NCBI GenBank assembly: GCA_963971405.1
Contig: OZ020486.1
Location: 4,154,001 to 4,218,000, forward strand
Source of the DNA: Psococerastis gibbosa
Lineage: Eukaryota; Arthropoda; Insecta; Psocodea; Psocidae
Direction: 5' to 3'
DNA length: 64,000 nt
Part shown: in pieces, positions 41,740 through 54,892 of the stretch
How positions within the stretch are numbered: the first letter of the stretch is position 1
Layout of the letters: each line of letters starts with the position of its first letter
Position numbers and translations under genes: made by a program
Notes under the pieces: model-generated
The model's database searches: none
Told to the model about the DNA's origin: nothing
What the model saw: only the letters and a program-made list of their open reading frames with translations

Positions 41740-44684
41740 AGTAAAGGGTACATTATTTTAGGAAAAAAAGGACACATTGTAAGATGGCCCCTCCGTACTA
41801 TAAGAGGCTTCCAAGCACAAGGTATTTCCGAGTTGCTCACGTACTCGTGGACCCTTGAAGGCTGGAATTTCACACCGTATCTCGTTCAATAATATAGAGA
41901 AAAACAAAAACATATTCCCCCATATTCTCCATGGGCATGTAAAACGGGCATTAGCATAGCTTTAAACGCGGACCACGTAAATCAATTAAAAAACAATAAT
42001 GCCTTCATTGGCTGAGGAGAAGGCAATACCGACTATTAACCCAGTTCACCATCCAACACGATAATTAAATAACGGCATACTACAGAATTAAACGCGGTCG
42101 TGAAACTTGGCATCATGATCAGATCTTAACAACAGCAGGCTACGGCAGGTGGCGTGGGGTTGCCATGGTGACGCGAGGGAGGACTGTAACCCGAGTAACA
42201 CATGACGTAGAGACAGTGGCAAAATTCACAACCGCTCTGCATTGGATGGTACGGCATTTGTGTTCACAATAGCTGAACACAGCCGATGGCTATTGGGGGG
42301 GGGGGGGGGGGGGGGGTTGGAGGTTCACTAACCTTACCCACCGTTAGAAAGGGGTTATGCCGTTTCGGAATGTGGAACAATGGAATTTACTTAAGAATAA
42401 GCTCAAAGAAATACAATACTAATACAATAGTAAGTTATATTGTACTATAAAAATAAAACAAAAACGGCGTGGCGCGACACTATTAGGATCTATCCCAGTC
42501 TAAAATAGAATAGAATGGAATAAAAAATATATGTATTGATTCATTTTGAATACAATAGGCGTTCAAATACGATATTTAAGAAATGTATATTTGACGGGAC
42601 CGCCTGCTTTACAAGCGCTCCGAAGCATGGCCAGAAAATGTAGCATGTTTTCGCATGCTATACCAATGACTATGTTAGTCCTTTAGAATGTCCAACTCAA
42701 ACAAACCTCTAAATAGATAACTGACAAATAGTTTACAGTTCATACTTTTCACTGTAATTAACTAAAGCAACAAAAAAGTCGTAAGTGTCTCTGTTATCAG
42801 ATATAGTCGATAATTAGTAGCCCCCAATGACTGTGTAAGTTTAGTGAGGGGTCTAGAGGTTAAACTCCGTTGATGACTCCTAGTTAAAACGTATTAACGG
42901 CAGCGCCACTTATTTGTGCACCGTGGGAGCGCCATAGACATTAAAAACAATAGACTGATGCCACGTTATGGGTGAGATAAAGTACCAGGACTTTGACTTG
43001 ACATGACTTAGGTTGGCGCGTCCAGCCCGGGGGGACTTTTGGCCGCTACCACTACCAGGACTTTACCGAAGAAAAAATTGGACTTGGTTTAAGCTACCTC
43101 AGCTGAGAATTTGTAATATATACAGTACATACATATCTACTTTACTTTTACGTCGTCTTTGTCCTCAAGGAGGCTCGGCCGCACGGCAGCGGAGTTTCCA
43201 GACTGGTTAAGAGCGTCTTCTCAGTTTAGGGCTCCTCAGGTCATGCTCAACTTTTCTGGGGAGTGATTTGGTTGGTTTTCCTTATACACACAGTATATAT
43301 ACAAATATATGAATACCCTCAAGATCTTTAAGGAGATACAGAAGGTCTCTAGGAACTAATGAAGTAATTACAATCTGTAGGGAGCATAAGAGGCCACAAG
43401 CTTATCATGTACCTCAAGGAAGAAAACGAAACAGGGTGTGCCCTATAGACACACAATAGCGAAGTGAAACTTTTGTATTACAGGGAAACATTTGAATTAT
43501 CCATCAAAAAAATTCGAATAGTAACCCAGGACAACAAGGAATGAAAGCGAGGAAAGGGTATGTCTCTCACTTCACCGATACTCGAAGGCAAGCGTGACTC
43601 GACACACCTAGCGGGCAACCCCAACACTAAGTTACCTCCCGACAAACAGGATAGTCACCCAAAAAGGTTGCAGTTCAAAATTTCAGAAGTTTCCTGTAAG
43701 ACGTTTCACCTCAAAAAGTTTCGTCCTATATATACCATTAAAGTATGGAATATAAGAGTACCATATAATTAAAAACACGTGTCGGTGGTGTTGGCTACAA
43801 ACACCCTCACTATTAATTTTATCGCATTCGAATTTGTAGAATGGGTAACATACAAACATCCGGTCCGTTGTCATCTACCATTACCAAAACAATTACTCCG
43901 CAGAGTAGGGACTTCCCCTACTAAGACTGGTCTTTAACTCACCGGGGGTTCCCCCCCCCCTCCCTCTGACTTGACCTTTACATTGGCTGGTGGTAAATTG
44001 TAGGTGACTGTCATAGGGGAGTTTCTTTTTTTTAAATCGTGAGTCATTTGATTCGTGCCCACGCGCCCTTAAAAAACTGCCCAAAGAAATGAACATCAAC
44101 TTAAGAGACAATAAGACACACCAACAGTGATTCATTTTAATAAACTCCCATTTCATGAGAAAATTCGATCGTTGGACAAAATTGGGATAATAATAATAAT
44201 AACAATAATACATGCCACAAAGCAGAAGAAATGTTCCTTTACATTTGGGGTCAGTATCTGACCGGCTCTAGCATCTAATTTCAGTTTCAGAACTCCCTCA
44301 ACCTGACATTCAGTGGCGGATATCGGGGTCGTGACCCCCTTCCAGCGCCCCAAAGGGCGCCGAATTTAGACAAATTTGATAAAAATAAATATTATCTAAT
44401 TAACAAACAAAAATCGGTAACAAGAAATAGGCCTCCATAAACTTCGTTAGCAAAGTGCGCCAATTTCGGCCATGACCTCCTTCAAATATAAAGCTGGATC
44501 CACCATTGCTGACATCCTCAGTGTCCGTTATTTTTAACAATTCAAGTTACGTTACGGTAACTAAAAAAAAAAATAATAATCACCATGGTCAATCTGTGCT
44601 AGTGACAGTCACATTCTCTAAAATCTAAATCAAGAGGTTGGGGAACAATTCCGCCTCTTTCCAACGTTTCATGTACGATTTTCT
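41740..44684. other. repeat-rich intergenic DNA, no gene
   Basis: Contains a poly-G run of about 23 bases (42295-42317), a SINE body fragment at 42598-42645, and a poly-C run at 43951-43960. No exon is supported. Confidence 0.4.
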
Positions 44685-44775
44685 TCTCTTCAAGTTACAG
44701 CCGGCTGGCTGGTTGGCAGCAGCATGTGGCATCGATGCCTCCAATCCCCTCGATCCTGGCACGCCCTCTTCAGCT
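44685..44775 (-). repeat. inverted pair with 45838-45925
   Basis: Both contain AAGAGGGCGTGCCAGG, CATCGATGCCACATG and GGCTGTAAC words in opposite orientation. On the coding side they read like a LINE C-terminal end (KRACQDPG...MHRCHMLLPTG). Probably two fragments of one retroelement family. Confidence 0.5.
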
Positions 44776-45837
44776 CCCCTACATCCTCCGTCACTTGCAG
44801 CGCGCAGATCGGTTGACACCTTTTATGGTTCCTCATATGATGCAGCTTACGAAGTTCTCGTATCGTAGCAAATATCGACTTCGAAGGCCAGGTGGTAACG
44901 TGCTTGCAATTGTGCGAGTCTTTACAGTCTTTACACGCCGTGCGATCGGAGACGTGTCGTAACTCAACACGGGTACTAACCTACAGATCCGACTGAAGAG
45001 GTCAATCGGATACATTCATTAAATTGTTTGTATGTGATTAATCTTTTATTAAAAAATAAAAATAAAAAAATAAAAATGTCTGATCAAGTGAGCTCTTCTT
45101 GTACATATGGATGCAACCAGAGTTTTGTTTTCGCTTATTCCAGCTAGAGCCTCCTCATTGGTAACATGGACTCGCCCAGGTATTAGAAGAATGCGACGAT
45201 AGCCCCTCATCTCAAACACTCAGTATGCCTCTACGATCGGTATTTCCTGTGTGACAATGAATTTTTTAAACGGTAGGGTGTGCGATTGTCTTTCACGGGT
45301 AGCGTAAATCATATTATGGATGAGAGCACGAGGATTTGCGGGCCGTAGACTATGGAAGGCGAGCGCAACCATGGGTAACCATATGGCCACAAAAGCCTTG
45401 CCAGGTCCACAGACTACTGACAGGTCTAACTCGCGGTTGTTGTATGGCTTTCCAGGTCGTAATTGTCAATTGGGGCACGTTCGAAGTCAGTACCATAAAG
45501 CGTCCACTGAGTCGAAGTTCCACTAAGTACCCAGAGGCGCCAATACTCTTGCTACTTGCCGCCAACTCGCCGTTGATGTACTGCAGGGGTCGGCAACGTG
45601 AGGCTCCCTTTGTCCAATTGAGTGCGGCTCTAAAAATACCAGAACCAGTTGCTTTCCCAAACAAAGTTGGTTTTGGATAAAAAAAAAAATTTTGACGAAA
45701 TTATGGATAGTTCAAGTACCAATACATTCCATACGCTGCCATTATTACTGTAATATAATGGTCTCCTCGTTCTAGACTATGCAATCGGCCCATCGATCAA
45801 TTCAGTGCCTTGGGATAGGGACAGTCGAGGCAACCGT

Positions 45838-45925
45838 GAAGCTGAAGAGGGCGTGCCAGGACCCAGGGAATTGGATGCATCGATGCCACATGTTGCTGCC
45901 AACCGGCCGGCTGTAACTAAGAAGG
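45838..45925 (+). repeat. inverted pair with 44685-44775
   Basis: See the mate. Here the frame EEGVPGPREL or KRACQDPGNWMHRC is readable, ending in TAA. Retroelement scrap. Confidence 0.5.
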
Positions 45926-46377
45926 CAACCTAGCAATAACCCTAGGACAATTATTTGCCATTGAACTTTACTCATATTATCAAATCGGTACCTATACTAA
46001 GGCGGCTATTCCATTTGTCAATATTCCGTCATTGGTGCATCAATAATTGATTAGATGAAAAAATTATTGAAGAAAAATTGACAAGTGGAATAGCCGGCTA
46101 ATTGATAAATAGGAAAACATGTACGGGTTCTCTTGTACCGGTTCTTGGTTTGGGGTAGGTTTGCTGCGTATGCCAGGTTCAGGCAGTCTCTAAACATGTA
46201 CACGATTAATTTGACTAGAGAAGTCTCAAATACTGCCGGAATACCATTTTTTTTTAACTTTTTTTCCTCTTATCGTAAGTAAGTAAGTACCTACGTATGT
46301 AGGTATGTATGAATGTGTAGCTAGAAATAGAAATATATGTTAACAACTTGTATCTGCAGTTGGGCCATTGACACGAA

Positions 46378-46519
46378 GGCGGGGTTTCCACATACGTCAA
46401 TGGTCAATGAGAAATATGGTTTTGACGTGGTAGCAGACATTTTTAGTATGTCTTTAATGTCTGCTAAAACGTCAATTTCATACTTTTCATTGACCTTTGA
46501 CGTATGTGGAAACCCCGCC
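46378..46519. mobile_element. MITE, GGCGGGGTTTCC short subfamily, copy 1
   Basis: 142 bp; ends GGCGGGGTTTCCACATACG and its complement, inner GACGTGGTAGCAGACAT and ATGTCTGCTAAAACGTC. Almost wholly self-complementary. Second copy at 53902-54042. Confidence 0.75.
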
Positions 46520-49500
46520 TAACTACGCTGCTAATAAAGACGATATTATGATTATGATCCTTTTTCCTTTTATCTCTAAGAGGGGTCAGCGATGCTATAT
46601 GTTCTCTTCCACTCCTTGGGATACTTTGCTTCGGCTACAGTTGCTCGTACAATTCTGAGTTCGTGGCGGACTTTTGATTCTACCGTTAGCCTGGGCCGAC
46701 CCCGTCTTCCTTTTCCCTCAGCTTCGATATGTTTTATCCGCCTTATCAGGTGGCTGCCTTCTTTCGACGTGGCCCCACCATAACAAAATATTTAAAAAAA
46801 AATCAAACACTGAAAAGCAGCCGAATATTCGTGGTATCTCTACATAACAGAAATCGGGTGCACAGCGTACATATTGCTCAGGCTGCAACTTGGCCAGTGG
46901 CTTGTGCAACATTTAATCCGCCACTGGATGAGATTTGATATAAAACCCCCGGGATTTTGATTAAAGCAGACATAAGGCTTCACCGCCACTGCTGTTGTAA
47001 TCTCATTAAAAGGCAGGGGTATTGTCTGCTGATACCCCACCACTATACTGAACCTTTTTCATTAAATTAAGCTCACAATGACGACTAACTATCGTCGTAA
47101 AGTGTGAGTAAATAGTTCACATGGTGATTAAAAGGCTCGACTAGCTTCTCCTTTATATGCCTCTTCTGGTGAATCATCATGACAATTTAGGCCTTGGAGA
47201 TTTCTGCTGGGATACGGGAAGTCGTGCTCACTGCCCTAGGTTTATATCCACAAGGAGGCCCGAGTCAATTTATCTCCTCTTGGATTGTTACATGCAGAAG
47301 GCTGTAATTTTCGTTCTTCATCACATGGCCGAAGTATGTTACTCTCCAATTCTCAACCGTCAGCAGCAAATCGGCTCCTGTATCCCTCGGCATTAGGGAC
47401 ATGATCTCTCCAAGTTATGGGCAGCATTCGTCTGTACATCCACATTTGAAATGCACTGATTCTGTTCTCAATAGCTTAGAGTCCAATCATCCATACCATA
47501 TCTAGAATGACTAGGGAATACTTCACCAATCTCAATGGAACCTCCAACCACAGACAAGCTAGTAACAACTACCCATCATAATATCCGATCGCGCAGGCCT
47601 CCTTGGTTCCATCATTCACTTTATTAGACGGATAGGTGGAAAGAGGAGTAAAACCAAAATCCGTCTGCAAATGGAGACATCATTGATGATACAAGCGTGA
47701 AAGTGGCCTTAGTGAATCTCTCCCGTCGGTAATGGTCAACCTTTAATCTAATTCGGACAGGTCAGGGAGACCGTATGTGGGGTGTGTCTAAGGCAACTTC
47801 AATGAGCATGGTACACATTCTGGAGACATTCCCTCCTGACACCTTCCTCCTCACTTCCTGGAACCTGAATGAATCCTGTAATGTCATGTATTAGAAGCTC
47901 TAGTACTGTCCTGGTGGCAAAAATTATTGTTCACAATGTCTCCGTGAATGAGTTCCGGGCCATGCAGGAATCCTTGGCAACAAAACGACTGATGGACTTG
48001 TGGGGCAGCTACCATTTCCGTGGCTAGACCAGAACCCCTTGTGTCAATCTCATGGAGTCGTGTAAGGTCGATACCGTCAAAGTCTGGGTGTATATTGTTG
48101 TCTATTCCGAGTATTCCTGTTTTAATATGAAGCTAAGGCTTAAAGTTACCTACTGTAACCATAATTTTAACATCAATTATTCAATTAATATATTATCTTG
48201 TCCATGATCTATGAACGTGGGATGGACGGTATGAATAATGGCATGGCATGAAGCCCCAAGGGGCCTGGGGGCACGGGGGTCTGCCATTTGCGGGTACCCT
48301 CCTACATTTTTTGTGACATTAGAAAACTCCAAATAATAGCGGATAACCTACTTCAGCTGTTTCTTTTATAGCAAGGTCATAGGCACACTGAACACACATG
48401 CCATTTAATAAATAATAAATGCATTTTATCGGTAACAATGGTAACATGAGCTAGTGAAAATATAAAAAAGTAAATTTGTGCATGACCTACAGTAAATAAC
48501 TCAAAATGGAATTATCAACCAAAATATTTAAAAAACTAGTTTACTTCAGGATATTTGTCAAAAAGAAAGAGATCCTTGCAAACAAGGTAGGGTTATCTCG
48601 CACTGAATAAAAATTTTCACAAAAAACGCTAAGCTAAGATGTTTGCCAGGGGACTTAATTAGAAGTTTGAATGTTATACGGGTACAATAATTTATTTATT
48701 TATACAATATCCAGTAATTTGGAGTGAAATCATTAGATTTAGAGGTTTGACATGAAAACAGGGGTGCATTTCTATGAAATTTTCGAAGCTGCTCGATTCG
48801 AGTCCACCTCGACTATAACCCATTTCAAAATTAATGTACCAAGTATAATATCCGTTAAAAAAACGTCTAATAAATGTGTAAACTTACCAAATTTCCTATT
48901 TGTTAAATAAAAGACGCTACAGCTAAACACAAAAACAACCGGCCTCTTGCTTTGGTTTGGTTTCAGGGTTTCAGACTGTCAGAATAGAACTGGACAGAAT
49001 TGAAGTCAAGTAAAAAGATATACTCTCCTATGCTTTGCTTATAGAGGAACACTTTACTTTACGTTACACTGGAACAAGCTTATTTTTCAAGGTGACAAAG
49101 TTATTAGTGCAGAAACCTCCTATTTCCAAATTTTAATTTTTGTTTTATTGCTGTTGTGATGTTTTGCCTCTTTGGAATTTCGAGTTTGGATTTTATTAAT
49201 TTGTAATGGCACCTTTAGATTGCAGTCAGGCTTAAAAAATAGACATCAGTGACTGAACTAACTGATTATGATAATATTTTGACGATTTTACATTAAAATA
49301 TACTTTCTTGTTACATCTTGTTACATTATAAAAAGAGTTAACCGGGCTGCAGAGGTGGCAATCGCCAGTCCTGAGACGCAATCTGGGGTGGAACACGGTC
49401 GAGGAATATATTTTCATAGAAGGCATGAGATTTCTGTTTAAAATAGCTAAGGGTTCGCTTCCATCGTATATAAATTCCCTTTGCCAGTATATTTAACTCG

Positions 49501-50815
49501 GACATCAACTAGGCTAACACGCTACAAGAAATTTTACAGGATTTGCACAAGTTTCGACCACTGGCTCATCCTCAAAGTCACTTTTTGCAAATGGTGTAGG
49601 CGCGTAATACAATCGACTGAGTCACGCTATATTCGTGCGTGTGGAATGGTGTCGTCATTTAAAAAGAAGATATATTAGGAGAAGAAAGTCGACTGTTCAA
49701 CTTCAGCTGTAGTACAGCGGGAGCAGACATTTATTCCTTATTCGAGACATTAGGACCAAGAGGTTGTTCAAATTAGCCTTTGCCTCCTGTAAGGAACAAC
49801 ACAACAACAACAACTTTATAAAATATTACATATTTTCATACAATCATATTACATACATAGGCCTATAGGCCTATGTACTATAGTAATATTTTTATAAAGT
49901 TAACTATTATTATCAATTGTTTGAAATATTACAAAGATCAAAGTTAAAAAGGACCTTTATATACTTCCTTGTTGATTACGGCCTACTTGTAGGCCTACTT
50001 GCTGATTTACCGTAGCCTACTTAATTGTATAATTTAACAGAAATGCGGATTTATTATTTATTTATAGGCTAAACACAGGCCCGTAACCAGGATTTAGGAT
50101 GCCTGTAGGATTTTGAGAAATGTATGCGAAATATTACAAAGTTACGTTAAAAAGGATAGATTTTACACCCTTATAGTCTACTTATGGTCGTATTTCTTAC
50201 AATTTCCTTTCGCAACATTATTTTTGTTCAATAGGGTGGGGGGGGGGGGTGGAGGCGCTGGAAGACCTGTTGCCCAAGGTGGCGAAATCTGAAGGTTGGG
50301 GCTTGATGAGGAGTAGGGTTGCCAAGTGTACTATTTTTAAAGTATACCTATTATACTATATTTTTAGCTGAAATACTTTGTTTACTTTATTTATTTTCAA
50401 CTCATTAAAAATGTACTTTATTTTTCCAAATTCAAGCTGCTGTAAAAATTATTGTTAGCTGTTTGCCATGTCTAAAAGCCAAGAAAAATACACATTTTTT
50501 TCTTAAATAAATAACTTGCCTTTGTTGAAATTGTCATTAGGTACTTACTTTAGGTGGGCAGCTGCATGATCCCCATTTTAGTAGGCTTAGGTACTCTATT
50601 TTCCTTCCAGGTACTATATTTTTTCTGGCCAAAACTTCTATTGTCCTATAATTGAATTAGTAGGCCTAAAACTTGGATGGCAACCCTATTAGTCACGTGG
50701 CACATTGCTGATGGCACGCGCCGACCTCAGTTTGTCTTGGGCACTCGATCTTGTCATTACCACCTATCCTACTACGTACAGGATGATCAGGCCTAAAGTC
50801 TTTCACTTTAGCATA
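46520..50815. other. intergenic DNA with LINE scraps, no gene
   Basis: 46560-46665 repeats 29345-29455; 47150-47400 is a LINE relative of 36110-36340. The rest is AT-rich. A poly-G run is at 50239-50249. No supported host exon. Confidence 0.4.
49541..49595 (-). ncRNA. possible decayed PLE hammerhead
   Basis: Minus strand reads TTGAGGA, GAGCC, loop, GGTC, GAAAC, similar to a hammerhead core with C3 changed to T. TTTGCA upstream and TGCAAA downstream could pair as stem I, but not directly next to the core. No other PLE sequence is recognisable nearby, so it is only a candidate. Confidence 0.25.
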
Positions 50816-51218
50816 GGCGGCGTTTCCACCGACCTCTCATTGCAGAATGCAAAGACATTGACGTGGTAGCAGACATTCAAGACTTAGCCGGGGTTTCCAT
50901 CGACCTCTCATTGCAGAATGCAGATGACATTGACGGAAATTTGAATTTTTCTTTTTAAAGAAATCTATTAAAATGTTTGTACTTAACATATACCATGGCG
51001 CCATTTTTCAATTTTAGTTTGTCTGTTTGTTTGTTTGTGATTTTACTCCATGATCATTGATCAATTATAACTTTGGCATAGAGTAAAACAAAAATTTCCG
51101 TCAATGTCATTTGCATTCTGCAATGAGAGGTCGGTGGAAACCCCGCCTTTATTAATGATATCTGCTACCACGTGCACGTATGTGCATTCTGCAATGAGAG
51201 GTCGATGGAAACCCCGCC
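50816..51218. mobile_element. MITE nested in a MITE of the same family
   Basis: The outer copy has ends GGCGGCGTTTCCACCGACC (50816) and GGAAACCCCGCC (to 51218). The inner copy (50887-51147) has the same ends and is inserted in the outer one's centre after GCAGACATTCAAGACTTA. The inner interior matches 26547-26788. Confidence 0.75.
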
Positions 51219-52400
51219 ATACTGTATTCTCCGAGATGGTTTTTAGTTGGTATTTTATCGGCTTAAGCATATCCTGCAGTATCATGATTAGGCAACTAAG
51301 TATTCTGTAGCTCCAATATGCTAAAAAGGCACGTGCCCATTTGAATTTCGTTTGCTTAATTTATTCCAATGTTCATTTAGAAATTACAATTTTTAAAATG
51401 CTTGAAAGTAGCCTATTGTCCAATACTGATCATTTCAATTTAATCATGAAGATTGGTATTTTGATTCCTTTCTAAACTTTATTCCATTGTATAGGCTGTT
51501 ATATATTATTCTGTTTTAAGTAATTAGGCAGAATGATCCAAATTTACGAGTAAAGCTATACTTACTGCCCAATACCGGCAATACCTACTTTATTACTACA
51601 TTAGAATGTCGCGCCTATACTTTTAGGGAATGACCTTCATGCTTCTATTTACACGACGTCGTGGCTGGTTGCTATGGAGATGGAGATGAGGTCGGCGTCG
51701 TTGGCTCGTAACGTGTGTAAACAATTTTTTTTTTAATTTCCACTGTAAAGGTATTTTTTGTATTTTTCTTCTTTTGATAAAAAAGAAAAAAATCTGCTTC
51801 AAACATGAATTTGTAAATTACGAATAAATAAGTGCAGAATAGCTGTTGGACCAGCATAAAAGGGGCTCCTAGGAAATAAGGTGAGTTTTTTTTCCTTCAA
51901 ACCGTCGGTGCTGTTTCTTAGAGCGGGTAATTTAAATGTTAAAATAAGCTCGCCCTGGCCAATATTTAATCTAATAGGTAGGGCCTATTAGGTTATTATG
52001 AAAGTTATTACGGTATACCGTATAATACAGCTTGAAGCTGGACACGAATCACACGATCAAAACAAAGGTTATTGTGGACAGCAGTATAGAGACGGTCTAA
52101 AATTTATAGGTTGTAATTATAATAAGTGTTTTGCGTGCCTTGGCCTGACAGTAAAATAATTACCAAATTGAAAAAAAGTAAGGAAAATTAGTCTGCTTTA
52201 ATTCAGTAGTGAGCCGCACATTGCTCTATGGCCCCGAAATAGGCTATGGTACATAATCTTTGCAAAAAAGAAAAAAAAAATAAGGTGGTGTTATCCAACA
52301 ATGCTGAAAACATCGCGGAGACCGAGAGATAAAAAAAACACATAACAATACAGGAAGAACAAAAGTATAAACAAGGGAAGTTCGCATTTAACCAATAAAT
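51219..52400. other. AT-rich spacer, no gene
   Basis: Nothing recognisable. Confidence 0.4.
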
Positions 52401-52404
52401 TATG

Positions 52405-52530
52405 GTCTTGAATAGAGCCAAATGGATAGTGCACCTGACCCGATATGAAGGACTCCTTAACACCATATTAGAAGGCGCCAATGATGGTGCCAAAGGCAGG
52501 GATCGATCAGTAACGGTGTACTATGTAGCA
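52405..52530 (+). pseudogene. probable LINE C-terminal scrap
   Basis: Reads WIVHLTRYEGLLNTILEGA, then a short basic stretch, resembling the RHDSLLKTILEG region of LINE ORF2 C termini. Short and isolated. Confidence 0.4.
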
Positions 52531-52698
52531 AATTCAGAAGACTCTAGACCTCAAGCAAAGGTATATGAAATACGCAACCTACTTGGAACTATATACTATA
52601 CTTGGCAATATTTGCTACAACCCAATCAGTAGACTGTGACCAATGAGGATGAAGTTGACAGTACTATTTAAAATAAGAATAACACAAAATTGTATAAC

Positions 52699-52982
52699 TT
52701 AAAATCTTATGTTTTGAAATTTTTGCAACCGTCGCAGTACTTCACAGAAGTCAGGTCCAGAGCCGCACCATCCATTTGGTGAATAGTAGTTGAATTTCGA
52801 AAGTTGCTTCACATTCAGCCTCGTAGATACCATCAACTTTTGGTGCTTTCGGACCACATACTGACCCCCCAAGTCATCTCCATCTTCCGAAGTCCACCAT
52901 TTCTTCGGTCCAAATTGGTGTTTCGGGTCTATTTTGAAGTCAATGCATCCATCGCATTTGCAATTCTGTGTTGCCACAGTAC
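52699..52982 (-). CDS. terminal exon, cysteine-rich hevein-like module protein
   Basis: Acceptor TTTGTTTCAG|GT in phase 1, stop TAA at 52699. It encodes TVATQNCKCDGCIDFKIDP, then WWTSEDG and FNYYSPNGWCGSGPDFCEV. The GWCGSGPDFC block resembles chitin-binding hevein-type modules (WCG-x-G-x-x-FC), and C-K-C-D-G-C-I-D-F matches the C-x-C-x2-C-x-D-Y ending of such modules in invertebrate secreted proteins. It shares sequence logic and intron phase with the exon at 54213-54391, so the two may be tandem modules of one gene or neighbouring paralogues. I cannot find the upstream exons. Chitin binding is an inference. Confidence 0.6.
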
Positions 52983-53681
52983 CTGAAACAAACGATACTG
53001 TTACACTAGTAAAATGAGCGTTGCCATACAATTTAGACTTTGGTGAAGTCAAGCTTATTACGCCTTTTACATTTGCTTCAAAGAACAGTTGTCTATATTA
53101 TCGCTTGTAGGCGGTGTAGGTTGACCTGTTTGTGCAGGTACATGTACCTCTTTGAGCGGGTACATGTATCTGTTTGCCGATGCCCAAAAGTTCATACTGA
53201 AAAATGGTTCAATGGGCCTACAACTAGGGCTCTATATTAGACAGGTATTGTCATCCGCCATTTTTTATCCATTATAAGTCTGGTGTATAAGCCAAGCATT
53301 GGGCGTTTACCTATTTATTATTAGAAATTTATCATTGTTTATTTATTTTTTATATAAAAAACGTTCTACCAATTAGGGAAGTGTTTCATAAAAAAATACT
53401 AAAACTTGTTTTCGTTTTTTTCAATCTTTTACTTTTCTTAAAAATAATTACAATACTTAGCATATAGGAAATATAGGATAAAAAATAGCGGATGACAATA
53501 CCCGGGTATATAGTGCCTTACCTACAACCATACAAAGCACTTCATACCTGTATAATAACAAGGGACCTCCCTGCTTGTAGTTAAGCTGCCTATCAACACA
53601 GGGGCAACTACTAAGAGCCCTTTCAAGCATTTAAAGAAGCATCTATTAAAATAACTGGCAGATTCCTTGCGATTGGCTTTA

Positions 53682-53901
53682 AGCCCGGGAAACACGGACG
53701 ATTCGGTCGCCGACGACTCCTCGTTGACAAATTTGTCATGGGGACAAATGAGTTGGTGCAAAACCCAAGAGTCTATTTCAGAAGATTTCTGACGCTGGCT
53801 TGACGCTGACCTCACGCCGGTGCACGGTTTTCCCATTGGCAAGCCCGCACGACTCGCCAATTCGGTGAAATATTCTGATATGGGTTTGCACCAACTATTT
53901 A
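53682..53901. mobile_element. MITE, GGCCCGGTACACACGG family, partial copy 3
   Basis: Starts AAGCCCGGGAAACACGGACGA and shares GGCTTGACGCTGACCTCACG-like inner words with 32180-32220. It is interrupted at 53902 by the short GGCGGGG MITE; sequence after 54043 (CGCCGGCGTC) may be its continuation. Confidence 0.5.
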
Positions 53902-54042
53902 GGCGGGGTTTCCGCATACGTCAATGGTCAATGAGAAATATGGTTTTGACGTGGTAGCAGAATTTTTAGTATGTCTTTAATGTCTGCTAAAACGTCAATT
54001 TCACATTTCTCATTGACCATTGACGTATGTGGAAACCCCGCC
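53902..54042. mobile_element. MITE, GGCGGGGTTTCC short subfamily, copy 2
   Basis: 141 bp, near identical to 46378-46519, flanked by TTA and TAA. Confidence 0.75.
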
Positions 54043-54212
54043 TAAGCAGCACATTTCCTCCAATGACGCCGGCGTCCTCAACTCCTATCCTCAACTTAGC
54101 CCATTACAGCCTCATTACCATGCATATTTTGCACATATAAGCCTCATTCATCCTCATTTTGACTCCTACCCTCCGTTTCAGCAGCAGTGTGTATTTTCAT
54201 CGTCAGGGTTGC

Positions 54213-54391
54213 TTAAGTTGGGTAGACATCTCTTATTTTCGGTATCTTTCTGCCACATCTTCCACGTTTTCCATCAGGGTCGTTGAGGAGGTACCAGGTT
54301 ACAGGGATAGAAGGCTTGATTGGTTCCTCAAGTATCAATTTCGGGTCTTCCGTGTAGTCCTTGCACGTTGGGCAGTCACAGAATTTCGGTC
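54213..54391 (-). CDS. exon of a cysteine-rich hevein-like module
   Basis: With acceptor GGTACAG|GA (phase 1) the frame reads GPKFCDCPTCKDYTEDPK, then PVTWYLLNDPDGKRGRCG, RKIPKIRDVYPT and TAA at 54213. FCDCPTCKDY corresponds to the end of a hevein-like module, and DGKRGRCG to the start of the next. Homologous position and intron phase match the exon at 52699-52982. The stop may be bypassed by a donor, for example at AGAGAT|GTCTAC, joining the two exons. Not tested by any other line of evidence. Confidence 0.5.
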
Positions 54392-54892
54392 CTGTACCAC
54401 ATTAGCCTGCCCCTAGAACGTAATAGTAATAGATAGTAATAAACACAAATAAATCATTATTTAATTTAAAATTTTGAGATAACATCGGTAACCACAAGCT
54501 ATATATTTTTTAATTTGCTTGTGACAGCCAGTGCCAGGGTTTGTCGTACTAACCAATAATTAATTTATAATGTGAGCCCGTCATCCTCCAGGAATTACGT
54601 ATTAGCATTGAATATATAACACTAGTGTATATACAGGGTAAAATTGGGACGTGCCGTGGCATTAATGATTAATCGCCTTATTACAATATCCTATTTGGCA
54701 TTCTGAGTCTCGATTTTATAAATGATTGTGGAATATTCGTGTAAGGGTGCAAGACGTTTCTGCCGGAGAATGGGCCCCCACACAATTGCGGCCCAGGAGC
54801 CCCCACACGGCCAAATTCGGCACTGGAAAGCATTCTCGGGTGTCAGAGCGCGCAATTGAATGCGCAGTAGTCTTTCCTCTCTCCTGCAAATA

